Source of the DNA: VAZQ01 sp963753575
GTDB taxonomy: Bacteria; Pseudomonadota; Alphaproteobacteria; Rhizobiales; Xanthobacteraceae
Direction of reading: 5' to 3'
NCBI GenBank assembly: GCA_963753575.1
Contig: CAVWCR010000003.1
Location: forward strand, 2,170,001 to 2,234,000
DNA: 64,000 nucleotides
Position numbers and translations under genes: made by a program. This document shows positions 34,808 through 42,973 of the stretch, piece by piece. How positions within the stretch are numbered: the first letter of the stretch is position 1; each line of letters begins with the position of its first letter. The notes beneath the pieces are model-generated. The model made no database searches. It was not told the origin of the DNA and saw nothing but the letters and a program-made list of their open reading frames with translations.

Positions 34808-36243
34808 CGGGCTTCGTCAGGGACAACATGGCGCCCCTGATGTTTCTGGGGCTGATCGCGTTCATGCTGATCGGCTACCCGGCCGCGTTCTCGCTCGCCG
34901 CCGTGGGGCTGTTCTTCGCCTTCATCGGGATCGAGCTCGGCCTCATCGTGCCGAACTTTCTCGGCAACCTGACCTACCAGTTGTTCGGCATCGTCTCGAA
35001 CGACCAGGGCACGCTGCTCTTGGCCATTCCCTTTTTCACTTTCATGGGCGCGGTGCTGGAGCGGTGCGGGCTCGCCGAGGATCTGCTCGATTCGATCGGA
35101 CAGCTGTTCGGCCCGGTGCGCGGCGGCCTCTCCTATGCGGTGATCTTCGTGGGCGCCATCCTGGGCGCCATCACCGGCACGGTCGCCGCCTCCGTGATCG
35201 CCATGGGCGTCATCGCGCTGCCGGTGATGCTCAAGCACGGCTATTCGACGCGTCACACGATGGGCGTGATCGCAGCCTCGGGGACCATCACGCAGATCAT
35301 TCCCCCCTCGCTCGTGCTCATCGTACTGGCCGACCAGCTCGGCCGCTCGGTCGGCGACATGTATGCAGGCGCGATCGGCCCGAGCCTCATTCAGATCTCG
35401 CTCTTTTGTCTCTGGGTTCTGATCCTGAGCCGGATCCGGCCGGCCGAGGTGCCGGCGCTGGCGCCTGAAGCCCGGACATTGCGCGGCTGGCCGCTCTGGT
35501 CGAAGTGCCTGCGCGGCATCATCCCGTCCTCGGGGCTCATTTTCGTCGTGCTGGGGACGCTCTATTTCGGGGTCGCGACGCCGACCGAGGCTGGCGCCAT
35601 GGGGGCGGTCGGCGCGATGCTGCTCGCGGCCTTCAACCGGACGCTGACCTGGCCGCTCATTTGGCAGGGCATGTCGACCACCATGCGCATCACCGCCATG
35701 GTGATCTATATCCTCATCGGCGCGCGCGTCTTCAGCCTGGTGTTCCAGGGCGTCGGCGGCAAAGTCTGGATCGAGGACCTGCTGATCTCGCTGCCCGGCG
35801 GGCAGCTCGGATTTCTCCTGTTCGTCAACGCCTTCATTTTCGTGATCGCATTCTTCCTCGATTTCTTCGAGATCGCCTTCATCATCATTCCGCTGTTGGC
35901 GCCGGTCGCCGCCAAGCTCGGGATCGATCTGGCGTGGTTCGGCGTGCTCATCTGCGCCAATATCCAGACGAGCTTCATGCATCCGCCTTTCGGCTTCGCA
36001 CTGTTCTATCTCCGGGGCATTGCGCCGCCGAGCGTGAAGAGCTCGGACATCTATTGGGGCGCCGTTCCCTGGGTGGTGTTGCAGGTGATCCTGGTCATGA
36101 TCCTGATCTTCTGGCCGCAGTCGGTGACCTACTGGATCGAGCGCGCCAAGGTCGCGCCGGGGGGCAAAGGCAATATCGAGATGCCGATCGACCTGCCGCC
36201 ACCGCCGCCGCCCGACTTGGAACTCAATCCCCGGCCCCGATGA
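34804..36243 (+). CDS. TRAP transporter large permease (DctM family)
   Basis: A 479-residue inner-membrane protein with about twelve helices, the transport subunit of a tripartite ATP-independent periplasmic system. Family motifs include FMLIGYPAAFSLAAVGLFFAF, AILGAITGTVAASVIAMGVI, IIPPSLVLIVLADQLGRSVGDMYAGAIGPSL, TPTEAGAMGAVGAM and SFMHPPFGFALFYLRGIAPP. The C-terminal tail is unusually proline-rich (PPPPPPDLELNPRPR), added past the family core. It is coupled to the small permease and faces the receptor gene, which lies on the opposite strand. Confidence 0.92.
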   Translation: MTGFVRDNMAPLMFLGLIAFMLIGYPAAFSLAAVGLFFAFIGIELGLIVPNFLGNLTYQLFGIVSNDQGTLLLAIPFFTFMGAVLERCGLAEDLLDSIGQLFGPVRGGLSYAVIFVGAILGAITGTVAASVIAMGVIALPVMLKHGYSTRHTMGVIAASGTITQIIPPSLVLIVLADQLGRSVGDMYAGAIGPSLIQISLFCLWVLILSRIRPAEVPALAPEARTLRGWPLWSKCLRGIIPSSGLIFVVLGTLYFGVATPTEAGAMGAVGAMLLAAFNRTLTWPLIWQGMSTTMRITAMVIYILIGARVFSLVFQGVGGKVWIEDLLISLPGGQLGFLLFVNAFIFVIAFFLDFFEIAFIIIPLLAPVAAKLGIDLAWFGVLICANIQTSFMHPPFGFALFYLRGIAPPSVKSSDIYWGAVPWVVLQVILVMILIFWPQSVTYWIERAKVAPGGKGNIEMPIDLPPPPPPDLELNPRPR

Positions 36244-36267
36244 GACCGCCGCGGCCGCGCCATGACC

Positions 36268-37359
36268 TCATGTGCGGGTGCGGTTGCGAATAAGGAAATC
36301 GTCGAAGGTGTATTCGGCGACCCGCCACCATAGATACGCGTCGTTGCGGAACGCGTGCATCGAATCCCACACCTTCTTGAAGGCGGCGTTGCGGGCGGAC
36401 ACCTCCGCGTAAATTTCAAACGCGGCCCTGAGCGAGGCCTCCATCACCGGTGTCGGGAATTGCCGGAACTGCACCAGCCCTTCCGCCAGCATCCGCTTGA
36501 GCGCCGCCGGATTGCCGATGTCGTACTTCGTCGTCATCCATTCGTTGGCTACCCCGCATGCCGACCGCACGATCGACTGGTAGGCGGGGCTCAGCGCATT
36601 CCACTTGTCGAGATTGATGAAGTTATGGAGGGTGGCGCTGCCTTCCCACCAGCCCGGGTAATAGTAGTAGGGCGCGATCTTCTGGAAGCCGAGCTTCTCG
36701 TCATCATATGGGCCGACCCATTCGGCGGCGTCGATCGTGCCTTTTTCCAGCGCGGTGTAGATCTCACCACCGGGGATCTGTTGCGGCACCACGCCGATCT
36801 TGGCCATCACCGTGCCGGCGAAGCCGCCGATCCGCATCTTGAGATTGCGCAGGTCGGCGAGGGTCTTGATTTCCTTGCGGAACCAGCCGCCCATCTGGGC
36901 GCCGGTATTGCCGGCCGGAAAGCCGATGAAATTGAACTTCTTGTAGAAGTCGTTCATCAGCTCGTTGCCGCCGCCTTGATAGAGCCAGGCGTTCTGCATG
37001 CGCGTGTTGAGACCGAATGGCACCGCGGTGCCAAAGGTGAAGGTCGGGTCCTTGCCGAAATAGTAGTAGGATGCCGTGTGGCACATCTCGACAGTGCCGT
37101 TTTGCACCGCGTCGGCAGCCGCCACCGCGGGCACGATCTCGTTGGCCGCGAAGACCTGGATCTGGAATTTGTTGTCGGTCGCTTCGGCCACCGCCTTACT
37201 GAACACTTCGGCGGTCCCGTAGAGCGTGTCGAGCGACTTCGGAAAGCTCGAGGTCAGGCGCCAGCGCAGCTCAGGCGCCGATTGCGCGATGGCAGGCTTG
37301 GCAACAGCGGTGGCAGCGGCGGCCAGCCCTGCCGCCTGCAGGAAATGACGTCGCTTCAT
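36268..37359 (-). CDS. TRAP transporter solute-binding protein (DctP family)
   Basis: A 363-residue receptor. The N-terminus KRRHFLQAAGLAAAATAVAKPAIA looks like a Tat signal. The core has LRWRLTSSFPKSLDTLYG, AANEIVPAVAAADAVQNGTVEM, MGGWFRKEIKTLADLRNLKMRI and GGEIYTALEKGTIDAAEWVGP, with the conserved Arg and Trp residues of carboxylate binders; the pattern resembles alpha-keto-acid receptors (TakP-like), but the ligand is not proven. It is convergent with the DctQM genes, with 24 bp between stops. The ATG at 37359 follows GGAGGAG; a longer start is not supported. Confidence 0.88.
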   Translation of the reverse strand: MKRRHFLQAAGLAAAATAVAKPAIAQSAPELRWRLTSSFPKSLDTLYGTAEVFSKAVAEATDNKFQIQVFAANEIVPAVAAADAVQNGTVEMCHTASYYYFGKDPTFTFGTAVPFGLNTRMQNAWLYQGGGNELMNDFYKKFNFIGFPAGNTGAQMGGWFRKEIKTLADLRNLKMRIGGFAGTVMAKIGVVPQQIPGGEIYTALEKGTIDAAEWVGPYDDEKLGFQKIAPYYYYPGWWEGSATLHNFINLDKWNALSPAYQSIVRSACGVANEWMTTKYDIGNPAALKRMLAEGLVQFRQFPTPVMEASLRAAFEIYAEVSARNAAFKKVWDSMHAFRNDAYLWWRVAEYTFDDFLIRNRTRT

Positions 37360-37505
37360 GTGTGGCTCCTCCAAGGACATGGGCGCTCGCTCGGTCGATC
37401 GGCCCGATGGAACGTACAATGCAGATTGCGGCGGCAAATCCAAGGTCCAACGTTCACGTGAAGGCGCGCGCCCCGGCGTAGCGGCGAGCCCGCGCGAAGC
37501 CCGCG

Positions 37506-38867
37506 TCAGCGTTCCCCGCGCGGCGGCGGGGTCATGGGCAACCTGACACAGAAGCGCGCACCGCCGCCCGGGCGATCCTCGACCGCAATCGTGCCGCCGA
37601 GGCTGAGGACGAGGTGGCGGGCAATGGCAAGCCCCAGCCCTGCGCCGCCGCGGTCTCGGTTGCGCGAGGCTTCGAGCCGCAGGAACGGCTCGAAGATCCG
37701 CTCGCGTTCGGCGACCGGGATGCCCGGCCCGCGGTCATCAACCAGCATGAGGGCCTCCGCCCCGCCATGCGACACAGTGACGACCGCCTCTTTTCCGTAT
37801 TTCAAGGCATTGTCGATGAGATTGCCGGCAATGCGCGCGAGGGCGGCGGTCTCGCCCCAGATGTGCAGCGGCATCGACGGCAGTTCGGCCTTGACGTTGC
37901 TGCCGGCGGCGGCGCGCTCCGCGCATTCACGCCGCACGATCTCGACGAGATCGACGCGCTCGCTTCGCCCGTTCGCAAATGAGGTGCGCGCAAAGGTGAG
38001 CGCATCGTTGAGCAGCGCATCCATCCCCTCGACGTCGCGCGTCGCCCGTTCGCGCATGTCGGGATCCGGCATCATTTCGACCCGCAGCCGCAGGCGCGTG
38101 AGGTAGGTGCGCAGGTCGTGCGAGATCGCCGCCAGCATGAAGGTACGGTTGCGCACCAGTTCGGCAATGCGCGATTGCATGCGATTGAACGCGCCGATCA
38201 GCGAGCGCACCTCGCGCGCGCCCCCGACCGGAACCGGCGCGGGCTCGATCGCCTCCGCGAAGCGGTCGACGGAACGGGCGAGCCTGGACAGCGGAATGGT
38301 CTCGCGCACGACCGCATAGAGCGCGAGCGCCGCCACCAGAAACCCGATGATCCCCGCCCAGAAGCCGGGCGGCAGCCCAAGCACGCGCACGGTCAGATCG
38401 TCAACCGTTTCGGCCACCAGGAACTCACCGTCGGTAAGCGGCACCACCAGCCGCACCGGACGCCGGCTGAACGTCTCCAGTACTGGACGGCGGGCGCCGT
38501 CGACCCCGCGTGCGGGGCCGATCAAGTAGGCCCGCACCGATCGCCCGCCGCCGACATAGCGCGCGATGGCGTTCTCGAGCCACTCGACCCGTTCCGGCGG
38601 CTCAGCCACCGGCGGCGCCGTTGGCGCGATGGCAACGCGCAGACCGGGGCCGTTCGCCACCCGCAGCGCCAGTGAACGGTTGCCCGCATGCTCGAGCATC
38701 TCGATCAGCGCCGCGATCTGGTCCGGCAGCGGCAGCCGAAACCCTTGCTCCGTCGCGCGTCCGCGCTGAACGTAGTAGGCGGCAGCCGCGATCATCTGAA
38801 TCGCGACCAGCGCAGCAATCACGATCAGGGCGACGCGCCAAACCAGACCGAGCCGGCGCATGATCAT
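37506..38867 (-). CDS. sensor histidine kinase, EnvZ-like
   Basis: A 453-residue membrane kinase. Two membrane helices (about 10-32 and 168-188) flank a periplasmic domain; a HAMP-like segment leads to the dimerisation helix with phospho-acceptor His250 (AISHDLRTYLTRLRLR). The usual Pro after HDLRT is Tyr255. The ATPase domain shows NLIDNALKYG (N box), VDDRGPGIP (G1) and GAGLGLAIARHLV (G2). The ATG at 38867 overlaps the regulator stop by four bases (ATGA), so the pair is translationally coupled. Upstream readings of about 70 extra residues would overlap the regulator and lack family features. Signal unknown. Confidence 0.88.
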   Translation of the reverse strand: MIMRRLGLVWRVALIVIAALVAIQMIAAAAYYVQRGRATEQGFRLPLPDQIAALIEMLEHAGNRSLALRVANGPGLRVAIAPTAPPVAEPPERVEWLENAIARYVGGGRSVRAYLIGPARGVDGARRPVLETFSRRPVRLVVPLTDGEFLVAETVDDLTVRVLGLPPGFWAGIIGFLVAALALYAVVRETIPLSRLARSVDRFAEAIEPAPVPVGGAREVRSLIGAFNRMQSRIAELVRNRTFMLAAISHDLRTYLTRLRLRVEMMPDPDMRERATRDVEGMDALLNDALTFARTSFANGRSERVDLVEIVRRECAERAAAGSNVKAELPSMPLHIWGETAALARIAGNLIDNALKYGKEAVVTVSHGGAEALMLVDDRGPGIPVAERERIFEPFLRLEASRNRDRGGAGLGLAIARHLVLSLGGTIAVEDRPGGGARFCVRLPMTPPPRGER

Positions 38868-39574
38868 ACGTCCTTGACTTCGCCGGCGAACAGATAGCCG
38901 CCGTTGCGCACGGTCGTGACCAGCGCGGGCGCCGACGGATCGGCCGTTTCGAGCTTCTTGCGCAGACGACTGACGGTTACGTCGATGGTGCGATCGAACG
39001 GATCGGCGCTGCGCCCGCGCGTCCAGTCTAGCAGTTGATCGCGCGTGAGCACGCGTCTCGGCCGCTCGACAAAGCAAGCCAGAAGATCGAACTCGCTCGA
39101 GGTCAACGGCACGATGGTGCCGTCCGTTCGCTCGACGCTGCGCGCATCGAGATCGATCACGAAGCTGGCGAAGGCGCGCCGCCGCCGCTCGTCGGGCCTT
39201 GCCGCTCCCTCGGCCCGGCGCAGGATCGCCCGGATGCGCGCCAGCAATTCGCGCGGATTGAACGGCTTGCCGAGATAATCATCGGCGCCAAGCTCAAGCC
39301 CGACGATGCGATCGATGTCGTCGTTCTTCGCGGTCAGCATCAGGATCGGGATTGCGCCGCGCGCGCGCAGGCGCCGGCAGATTGAGAGCCCGTCTTCGCC
39401 CGGCAGCATCAGGTCGAGGATCACGAGGTCCGGCGTCACGCGGACAAGCGCGCGGTCGGCGGCGCCGCCGTCCTCGGCCACTTCGACCGAGAACCCCTCG
39501 CGCTTGAGGAAATCGGCGAGCAGACCGCGAATGTCACGATCGTCTTCGACGACCAGAATGACCTTGCCGTTCAT
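38864..39574 (-). CDS. OmpR/PhoB-family response regulator
   Basis: A 236-residue regulator. The receiver domain has the acidic pair DD near residues 11-12, phospho-acceptor Asp54 (LVILDLMLPGEDG), the LTAK motif near 100 and KPFNPRELLARI. A DNA-binding winged-helix domain follows (VPLTSSEFDLLACFVERPRRVLTRDQLL, then RTIDVTVSRLRKKLE). It is the cognate partner of the kinase encoded next. A TGTAAC-N4-TGTAAC direct repeat lies 50-70 bp upstream, a likely self-regulatory site. Confidence 0.93.
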   Translation of the reverse strand: MNGKVILVVEDDRDIRGLLADFLKREGFSVEVAEDGGAADRALVRVTPDLVILDLMLPGEDGLSICRRLRARGAIPILMLTAKNDDIDRIVGLELGADDYLGKPFNPRELLARIRAILRRAEGAARPDERRRRAFASFVIDLDARSVERTDGTIVPLTSSEFDLLACFVERPRRVLTRDQLLDWTRGRSADPFDRTIDVTVSRLRKKLETADPSAPALVTTVRNGGYLFAGEVKDV

Positions 39575-39625
39575 GCCTTCAATCTAGACGCCGCCGCCGA
39601 ACCGGCAACGGCCAACCACGGCCGC

Positions 39626-39643
39626 GTTACAAATCGTTACAAA
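39626..39643. promoter_or_regulatory. candidate OmpR-type direct-repeat operator
   Basis: GTTACAAA, two bases, GTTACAAA: an exact direct repeat with a 10-bp period (one helical turn), the arrangement OmpR-family regulators use. It lies between the divergent response-regulator gene and the secreted repeat protein gene, so it could control both. Binding is inferred. Confidence 0.5.
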
Positions 39644-39745
39644 ACGACCCCGCGCCGAGAAATGCCGGCAACGTTAACAGGCCACGCTCCCGTTCGTCCG
39701 GTCGATGGGCCGGGCAGGAAACCTGCACAATAACGGAGACGAGAC

Positions 39746-40063
39746 ATGAATATCTCGATCACGACCGCGGCGATTGCCGGACTGCTGCTTGTCGCTTCGG
39801 CGGCTGATGCCTCGGCGTGGACCCGCAACGGGTCGGTCCAAACCCGGCGCGGCACCTATACGATCCACGGCTCGGGCGGTTGCGGCGGCGGCAGTTGCAC
39901 CCACAATCGCACGGTGACCGGTCCCTACGGTGGCACGGTCACGCGCTCCGGTACGGTCACGCAAACCGGTCCCGGCCAGTACAACTACCAGCGCAGCGTC
40001 ACCGGTCCTTATGGCGGGACAGTCACGCGCTCCGGCACGGTCGTCGTCGCGCCGCCCTATTGA
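39746..40063 (+). CDS. small secreted repeat protein
   Basis: A 105-residue exported protein. The signal peptide (AAIAGLLLVASAADASA-W) precedes a glycine/threonine-rich mature chain in which TGPYGGTVTRSGTV occurs twice (about residues 57-71 and 86-99), with a Cys pair (GGCGGGSC) before them. Its regular polar repeats suggest an extracellular beta-structured or matrix protein. A ribosome-binding site (GGAGACGAG) precedes the ATG. It is divergent from the OmpR-family regulator and may be its target. No known family is recognised. Confidence 0.65.
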   Translation: MNISITTAAIAGLLLVASAADASAWTRNGSVQTRRGTYTIHGSGGCGGGSCTHNRTVTGPYGGTVTRSGTVTQTGPGQYNYQRSVTGPYGGTVTRSGTVVVAPPY

Positions 40064-40123
40064 ACGAGTGAGACCTGATCCGACTCATCTGATCCGGCCC
40101 AGTTGAATCGGATCATCTCGCTT

Positions 40124-40172
40124 GAGCGTGATCTCGTCCCGACAAAGCAAATCGCTTTTCGAGATCACGCTC
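40124..40172. repeat. 13-bp-arm inverted repeat
   Basis: GAGCGTGATCTCG (40124-40136) and CGAGATCACGCTC (40160-40172) are perfect inverted arms around 23 bases. It resembles the arms of the palindromes near ku but is not identical. A second hairpin, TGATCCG/CGGATCA (40090-40115), lies just before it. Both lie between the secreted protein and sterol-desaturase genes and could end transcription. Confidence 0.65.
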
Positions 40173-40243
40173 TCGCCGAGCCGGCCACCGTCCCCCGACC
40201 GCGCCGGCTCGGCGCCTTCCCTAACCTTCGCGAGTTTCCCACC

Positions 40244-41080
40244 ATGACGGCCACCCTTGCGGCGACCTACCCGGCGCTTCGATTTATCACTCTCGTGACT
40301 TTCGGCCTGATGCTGGTCGAGTGGCTCTACCTGCGGCTCGCCCTGCACGACACCGACAGCCACAACCTCAAGGAAACGACATCGTCGATCCTGACCGCGC
40401 TCGGCAACCAGCTGATCCGGCCGGCGACGTCGTTCCTGATCGCTATTCCGCTCTATGCCGCTTACCAGCATCGCCTGTTCGAGATTCCGACGAAAAGCCT
40501 CGTTGCGCTTGTCGCGCTGTTCGTGCTGGTCGACTTCGCCGAATACTGGTTTCACCGCGCCGCCCATCGCGTCCGCATCATGTGGGCGACCCATGCGGTG
40601 CATCACTCCTCGACCAGGTTCAACCTGACGGCAGCCGTTCGCCTGGGATGGACCGGGCCGCTGTCTGGCGCCGTGTTCTTCTTCGTGCCGCTGACGCTAC
40701 TCGGCTTCCATCCGCTCGCCGTGACGGCCATGCTGCTCATGAACCTGCTCTATCAGTTCTTTCTGCATACCGAGCACGGGCCGCGCTTAGGGCCACTCGA
40801 ATGGGTGCTCAACACGCCGGCGCACCATCGCGTGCATCACGCCTCAAACTTAAGCTGCCTCGACAAGAATTTCGGCGGCGTCTTCATTGTCTGGGATCGG
40901 CTGTTCGGCACGTTCGCCGAGGCACCGCAAGACGAGAAGCTGCGCTTCGGCCTGGTCGAGGCGCTGCCCTCGCAGAACCTGTTAACGGTCAACTTCCACG
41001 AATGGCGCCAGCTCATTCGCGATGCCTGGCAAGCGAAGGGATTGAAGGCGAGGCTGCGGGTTCTGGTCGGCGCGCCGTAA
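40244..41080 (+). CDS. sterol desaturase/fatty acid hydroxylase-family protein
   Basis: A 278-residue integral membrane di-iron oxygenase-like protein. Histidine clusters of the family are present: HRAAHR (HxxxH), HAVHHSS (HxxHH) and HHRVHHASN (HxxHH), with the NFGGVFIVWDRLFGTF segment between the last cluster and the C-terminus. Three or four hydrophobic helices surround them. Such enzymes hydroxylate or desaturate lipids, carotenoids or sterols; the substrate is unknown. The ATG at 40244 begins a membrane helix after a short tail; a longer reading upstream is just the palindrome-bearing leader. Confidence 0.85.
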   Translation: MTATLAATYPALRFITLVTFGLMLVEWLYLRLALHDTDSHNLKETTSSILTALGNQLIRPATSFLIAIPLYAAYQHRLFEIPTKSLVALVALFVLVDFAEYWFHRAAHRVRIMWATHAVHHSSTRFNLTAAVRLGWTGPLSGAVFFFVPLTLLGFHPLAVTAMLLMNLLYQFFLHTEHGPRLGPLEWVLNTPAHHRVHHASNLSCLDKNFGGVFIVWDRLFGTFAEAPQDEKLRFGLVEALPSQNLLTVNFHEWRQLIRDAWQAKGLKARLRVLVGAP

Positions 41081-41114
41081 CAACAGGTAGACGCCTCGGA
41101 AAGCATTTTTCCCA

Positions 41115-41132
41115 TTTCACTTGCGCGTGAAA
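41115..41132. promoter_or_regulatory. candidate antitoxin operator (inverted repeat)
   Basis: TTTCAC, six bases, GTGAAA: a perfect inverted repeat 19 bp upstream of the antitoxin start. Toxin-antitoxin operons are commonly repressed through such sites; this is inference. Confidence 0.4.
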
Positions 41133-41151
41133 ATTGCAGTATCCTGCCGAC

Positions 41152-41430
41152 ATGCCACAAACTCGTGTCGTTATTGATCTCGATGAGGAGCTTGCAACAG
41201 GCTTGGAGGACGCCGCGAAGCGATCACAGACCTCGATCGAGAGCTTCGCCGCCAAGGCGGTGACACGGGCGGTTGTCGATGTCGAAGCTTGGGCGGAAGA
41301 GGACGCCGCCTACGCCGAGTATGAGCGCTCTGGCGAGGCTCTTCCCATTGCGGTGGTCGAACAGTGGGTCAGAAGCTGGGGCACGGAGCATGAACTGCCG
41401 CCGCCCACGCCGTGCAAATCGTCTTCCTGA
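41152..41430 (+). CDS. antitoxin of a ParDE-like pair
   Basis: A 92-residue acidic protein. The N-terminal VVIDLDEELATGLEDAAKRS and SIESFAAKAVTRAVVDVE resemble the ribbon-helix-helix DNA-binding fold of ParD/CopG antitoxins. The acidic remainder (AWAEEDAAYAEYERSGEALP, then VVEQWVRSWG) would wrap the toxin. Its stop lies 19 bases inside the start of the downstream toxin frame, the usual overlapping antitoxin-toxin order. Since the toxin frame is broken, the antitoxin may be a free regulator now. Confidence 0.75.
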   Translation: MPQTRVVIDLDEELATGLEDAAKRSQTSIESFAAKAVTRAVVDVEAWAEEDAAYAEYERSGEALPIAVVEQWVRSWGTEHELPPPTPCKSSS

Positions 41431-41698
41431 CTCGAGCGCGGGCCGACCTTGATCGGCTCCGCCACTTCCTGACCCCGCATGGAGATCCGCTATCCACGCG
41501 CGCCGTGGATACGTTGCTTGCGGCAGCCCATTCACTTTCCGACAACCCGGAGCGGGGCCGCCCTGCGGCGCGTCCCGCTATCGCGAACTGATCGTCCCTT
41601 TTGGTGGCGGGGCTTATGTTATTCGCGATCGTGTTGATCAGCGGCGAAACACCGTGGTGATCACACGTCTTTGGCACGGACGCGAGCAACGTCGGTAG
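41412..41698 (+). pseudogene. ParE/RelE-family toxin, interrupted by a frameshift
   Basis: From GTG 41412 the frame reads MQIVFLTRARADLDRLRHFL and reaches NPERGRPAAR. The downstream half then continues in another frame with RYRELIVPFGGGAYVIRDRV, then VVITRLWHGREQRR, which is the usual C-terminus of ParE toxins, ending at the TAG at 41698. The switch point is near 41570-41575 and is explained by one missing base. In the original frame a TGA stops the protein after the first half. So the toxin would be truncated, and likely inactive, unless this is a sequencing error. Confidence 0.8.
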
Positions 41699-41705
41699 AC
41701 CATTT

Positions 41706-42821
41706 TCATCCTTCCACCACGATCTTCGGCGCCGCGCGGGCCGCGCCCTTGAGCTCGTCACGCACGCGGGCGGCAATCTCGCAATAGGCCTTGGCGTGCG
41801 GACCGTCCGGCTCGGTCGCGACCACCGGCAGGCCGGCATCCGATTTCTCGCGGATGGTCATGTGCAGCGGCACCTCGCCCAGGAACGGGACGCCGAGCCT
41901 TTCGGCTTCACGGCGGGCGCCGCCGTGGCCGAAAATGTCCGAGCGCGTGCCGCATTCCGGACACTGGAAATAGCTCATGTTCTCGACGATGCCCAACACC
42001 GGCACGTTGACACGGCGGAACATTGCGATGCCACGGCGCGCGTCGATGAGCGCCAGATCCTGCGGGGTCGACACGATTACCGCGCCTTTGAGCGGCACCT
42101 GCTGCGCCATCGTAAGCTGGGCGTCGCCGGTACCGGGCGGCATGTCGACCACCATCACGTCGAGCGTTCCCCACTCGACCTCGCGCAGCATCTGGGTCAG
42201 CGCCGAGATCACCATCGGGCCGCGCCAGATCATCGGCGTCTCCTCGTCGATCAGGAACCCGATCGACATGACGGTGAGGCCGTAGCGCGAGATCGGCTTG
42301 AGGCGCGTGCCGCCCAGCGTCTGTGGCCGCTCCTTGATGGCGAGAAGCTTCGGCAGCGAGGGACCGTAGATATCGGCGTCGAGGATGCCGACCTTGAGGC
42401 CGAGCGCGGCGAGCCCGAGCGCCAGGTTGACCGCAGTGGTCGACTTGCCGACGCCGCCTTTGCCGGAGGCAACCGCGATGATCGATTCAACGCCGGGAAC
42501 ACCAACCCCGCCCTCTCTATGCGGCGCAGCGCGCGCACCGCCGGTTGGGGATGGCGGGGCCGCCTTGGCGCCCGATCGACGCTCGGCGGTAAGCGCCACC
42601 AGCGCCGACCTGACCCCGGGTATGGCCCGGACGGCCTCCTCGGCCTGCTTGCGTACCGGCTCCCAGGCCTTCACCTGCACGGCATCGACCGTGATCGAGA
42701 AGAATACCTTGCCGTCGGTCGCGAGCACGTCCGACAGCGCCCCGCTCTTGGGCAGCGCCGTCCCGTCCGGGCTCGGCACGGCTGCCAGCGCCGCAAGCAC
42801 ATCTTCCTTGGTCACAGTCAT
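41706..42821 (-). CDS. mrp: Mrp/ApbC-family iron-sulfur carrier ATPase
   Basis: A 371-residue P-loop ATPase that carries Fe-S clusters to target proteins. The N-terminal MIP18-like (DUF59) domain (TKEDVLAALAAVPSPDG) is followed by a variable linker and the ATPase domain: VASGKGGVGKSTTAVNLA (P-loop), DADIYGPSLPKLL and VVDMPPGTGDAQLT. The CxxC cluster ligands are in FQCPECGTRSDIFG. All elements are complete. The ATG at 42821 is preferred over a longer reading that overlaps the divergent dehydrogenase promoter region. Confidence 0.93.
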   Translation of the reverse strand: MTVTKEDVLAALAAVPSPDGTALPKSGALSDVLATDGKVFFSITVDAVQVKAWEPVRKQAEEAVRAIPGVRSALVALTAERRSGAKAAPPSPTGGARAAPHREGGVGVPGVESIIAVASGKGGVGKSTTAVNLALGLAALGLKVGILDADIYGPSLPKLLAIKERPQTLGGTRLKPISRYGLTVMSIGFLIDEETPMIWRGPMVISALTQMLREVEWGTLDVMVVDMPPGTGDAQLTMAQQVPLKGAVIVSTPQDLALIDARRGIAMFRRVNVPVLGIVENMSYFQCPECGTRSDIFGHGGARREAERLGVPFLGEVPLHMTIREKSDAGLPVVATEPDGPHAKAYCEIAARVRDELKGAARAAPKIVVEG

Positions 42822-42973
42822 CGCGCACTCCGGCGGGAAAGTTCCGGCCACCATAGGGCGCGCCCTTGGCCGGTCAACGCCCACATTGACGGGTTGACGA
42901 CGCGCCTGCGCCGTCGCAATCACTCGCTCATATAGGCGTTGCAGGCGGTCAGTGCACATTGAGGGAGGCGGCG

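Noticed and set aside
38868..39077. A 70-residue N-terminal extension of the sensor kinase
   Set aside because: It would overlap the response-regulator gene out of frame and is basic, low-complexity sequence. The ATGA overlap at 38864-38867 gives a natural start.
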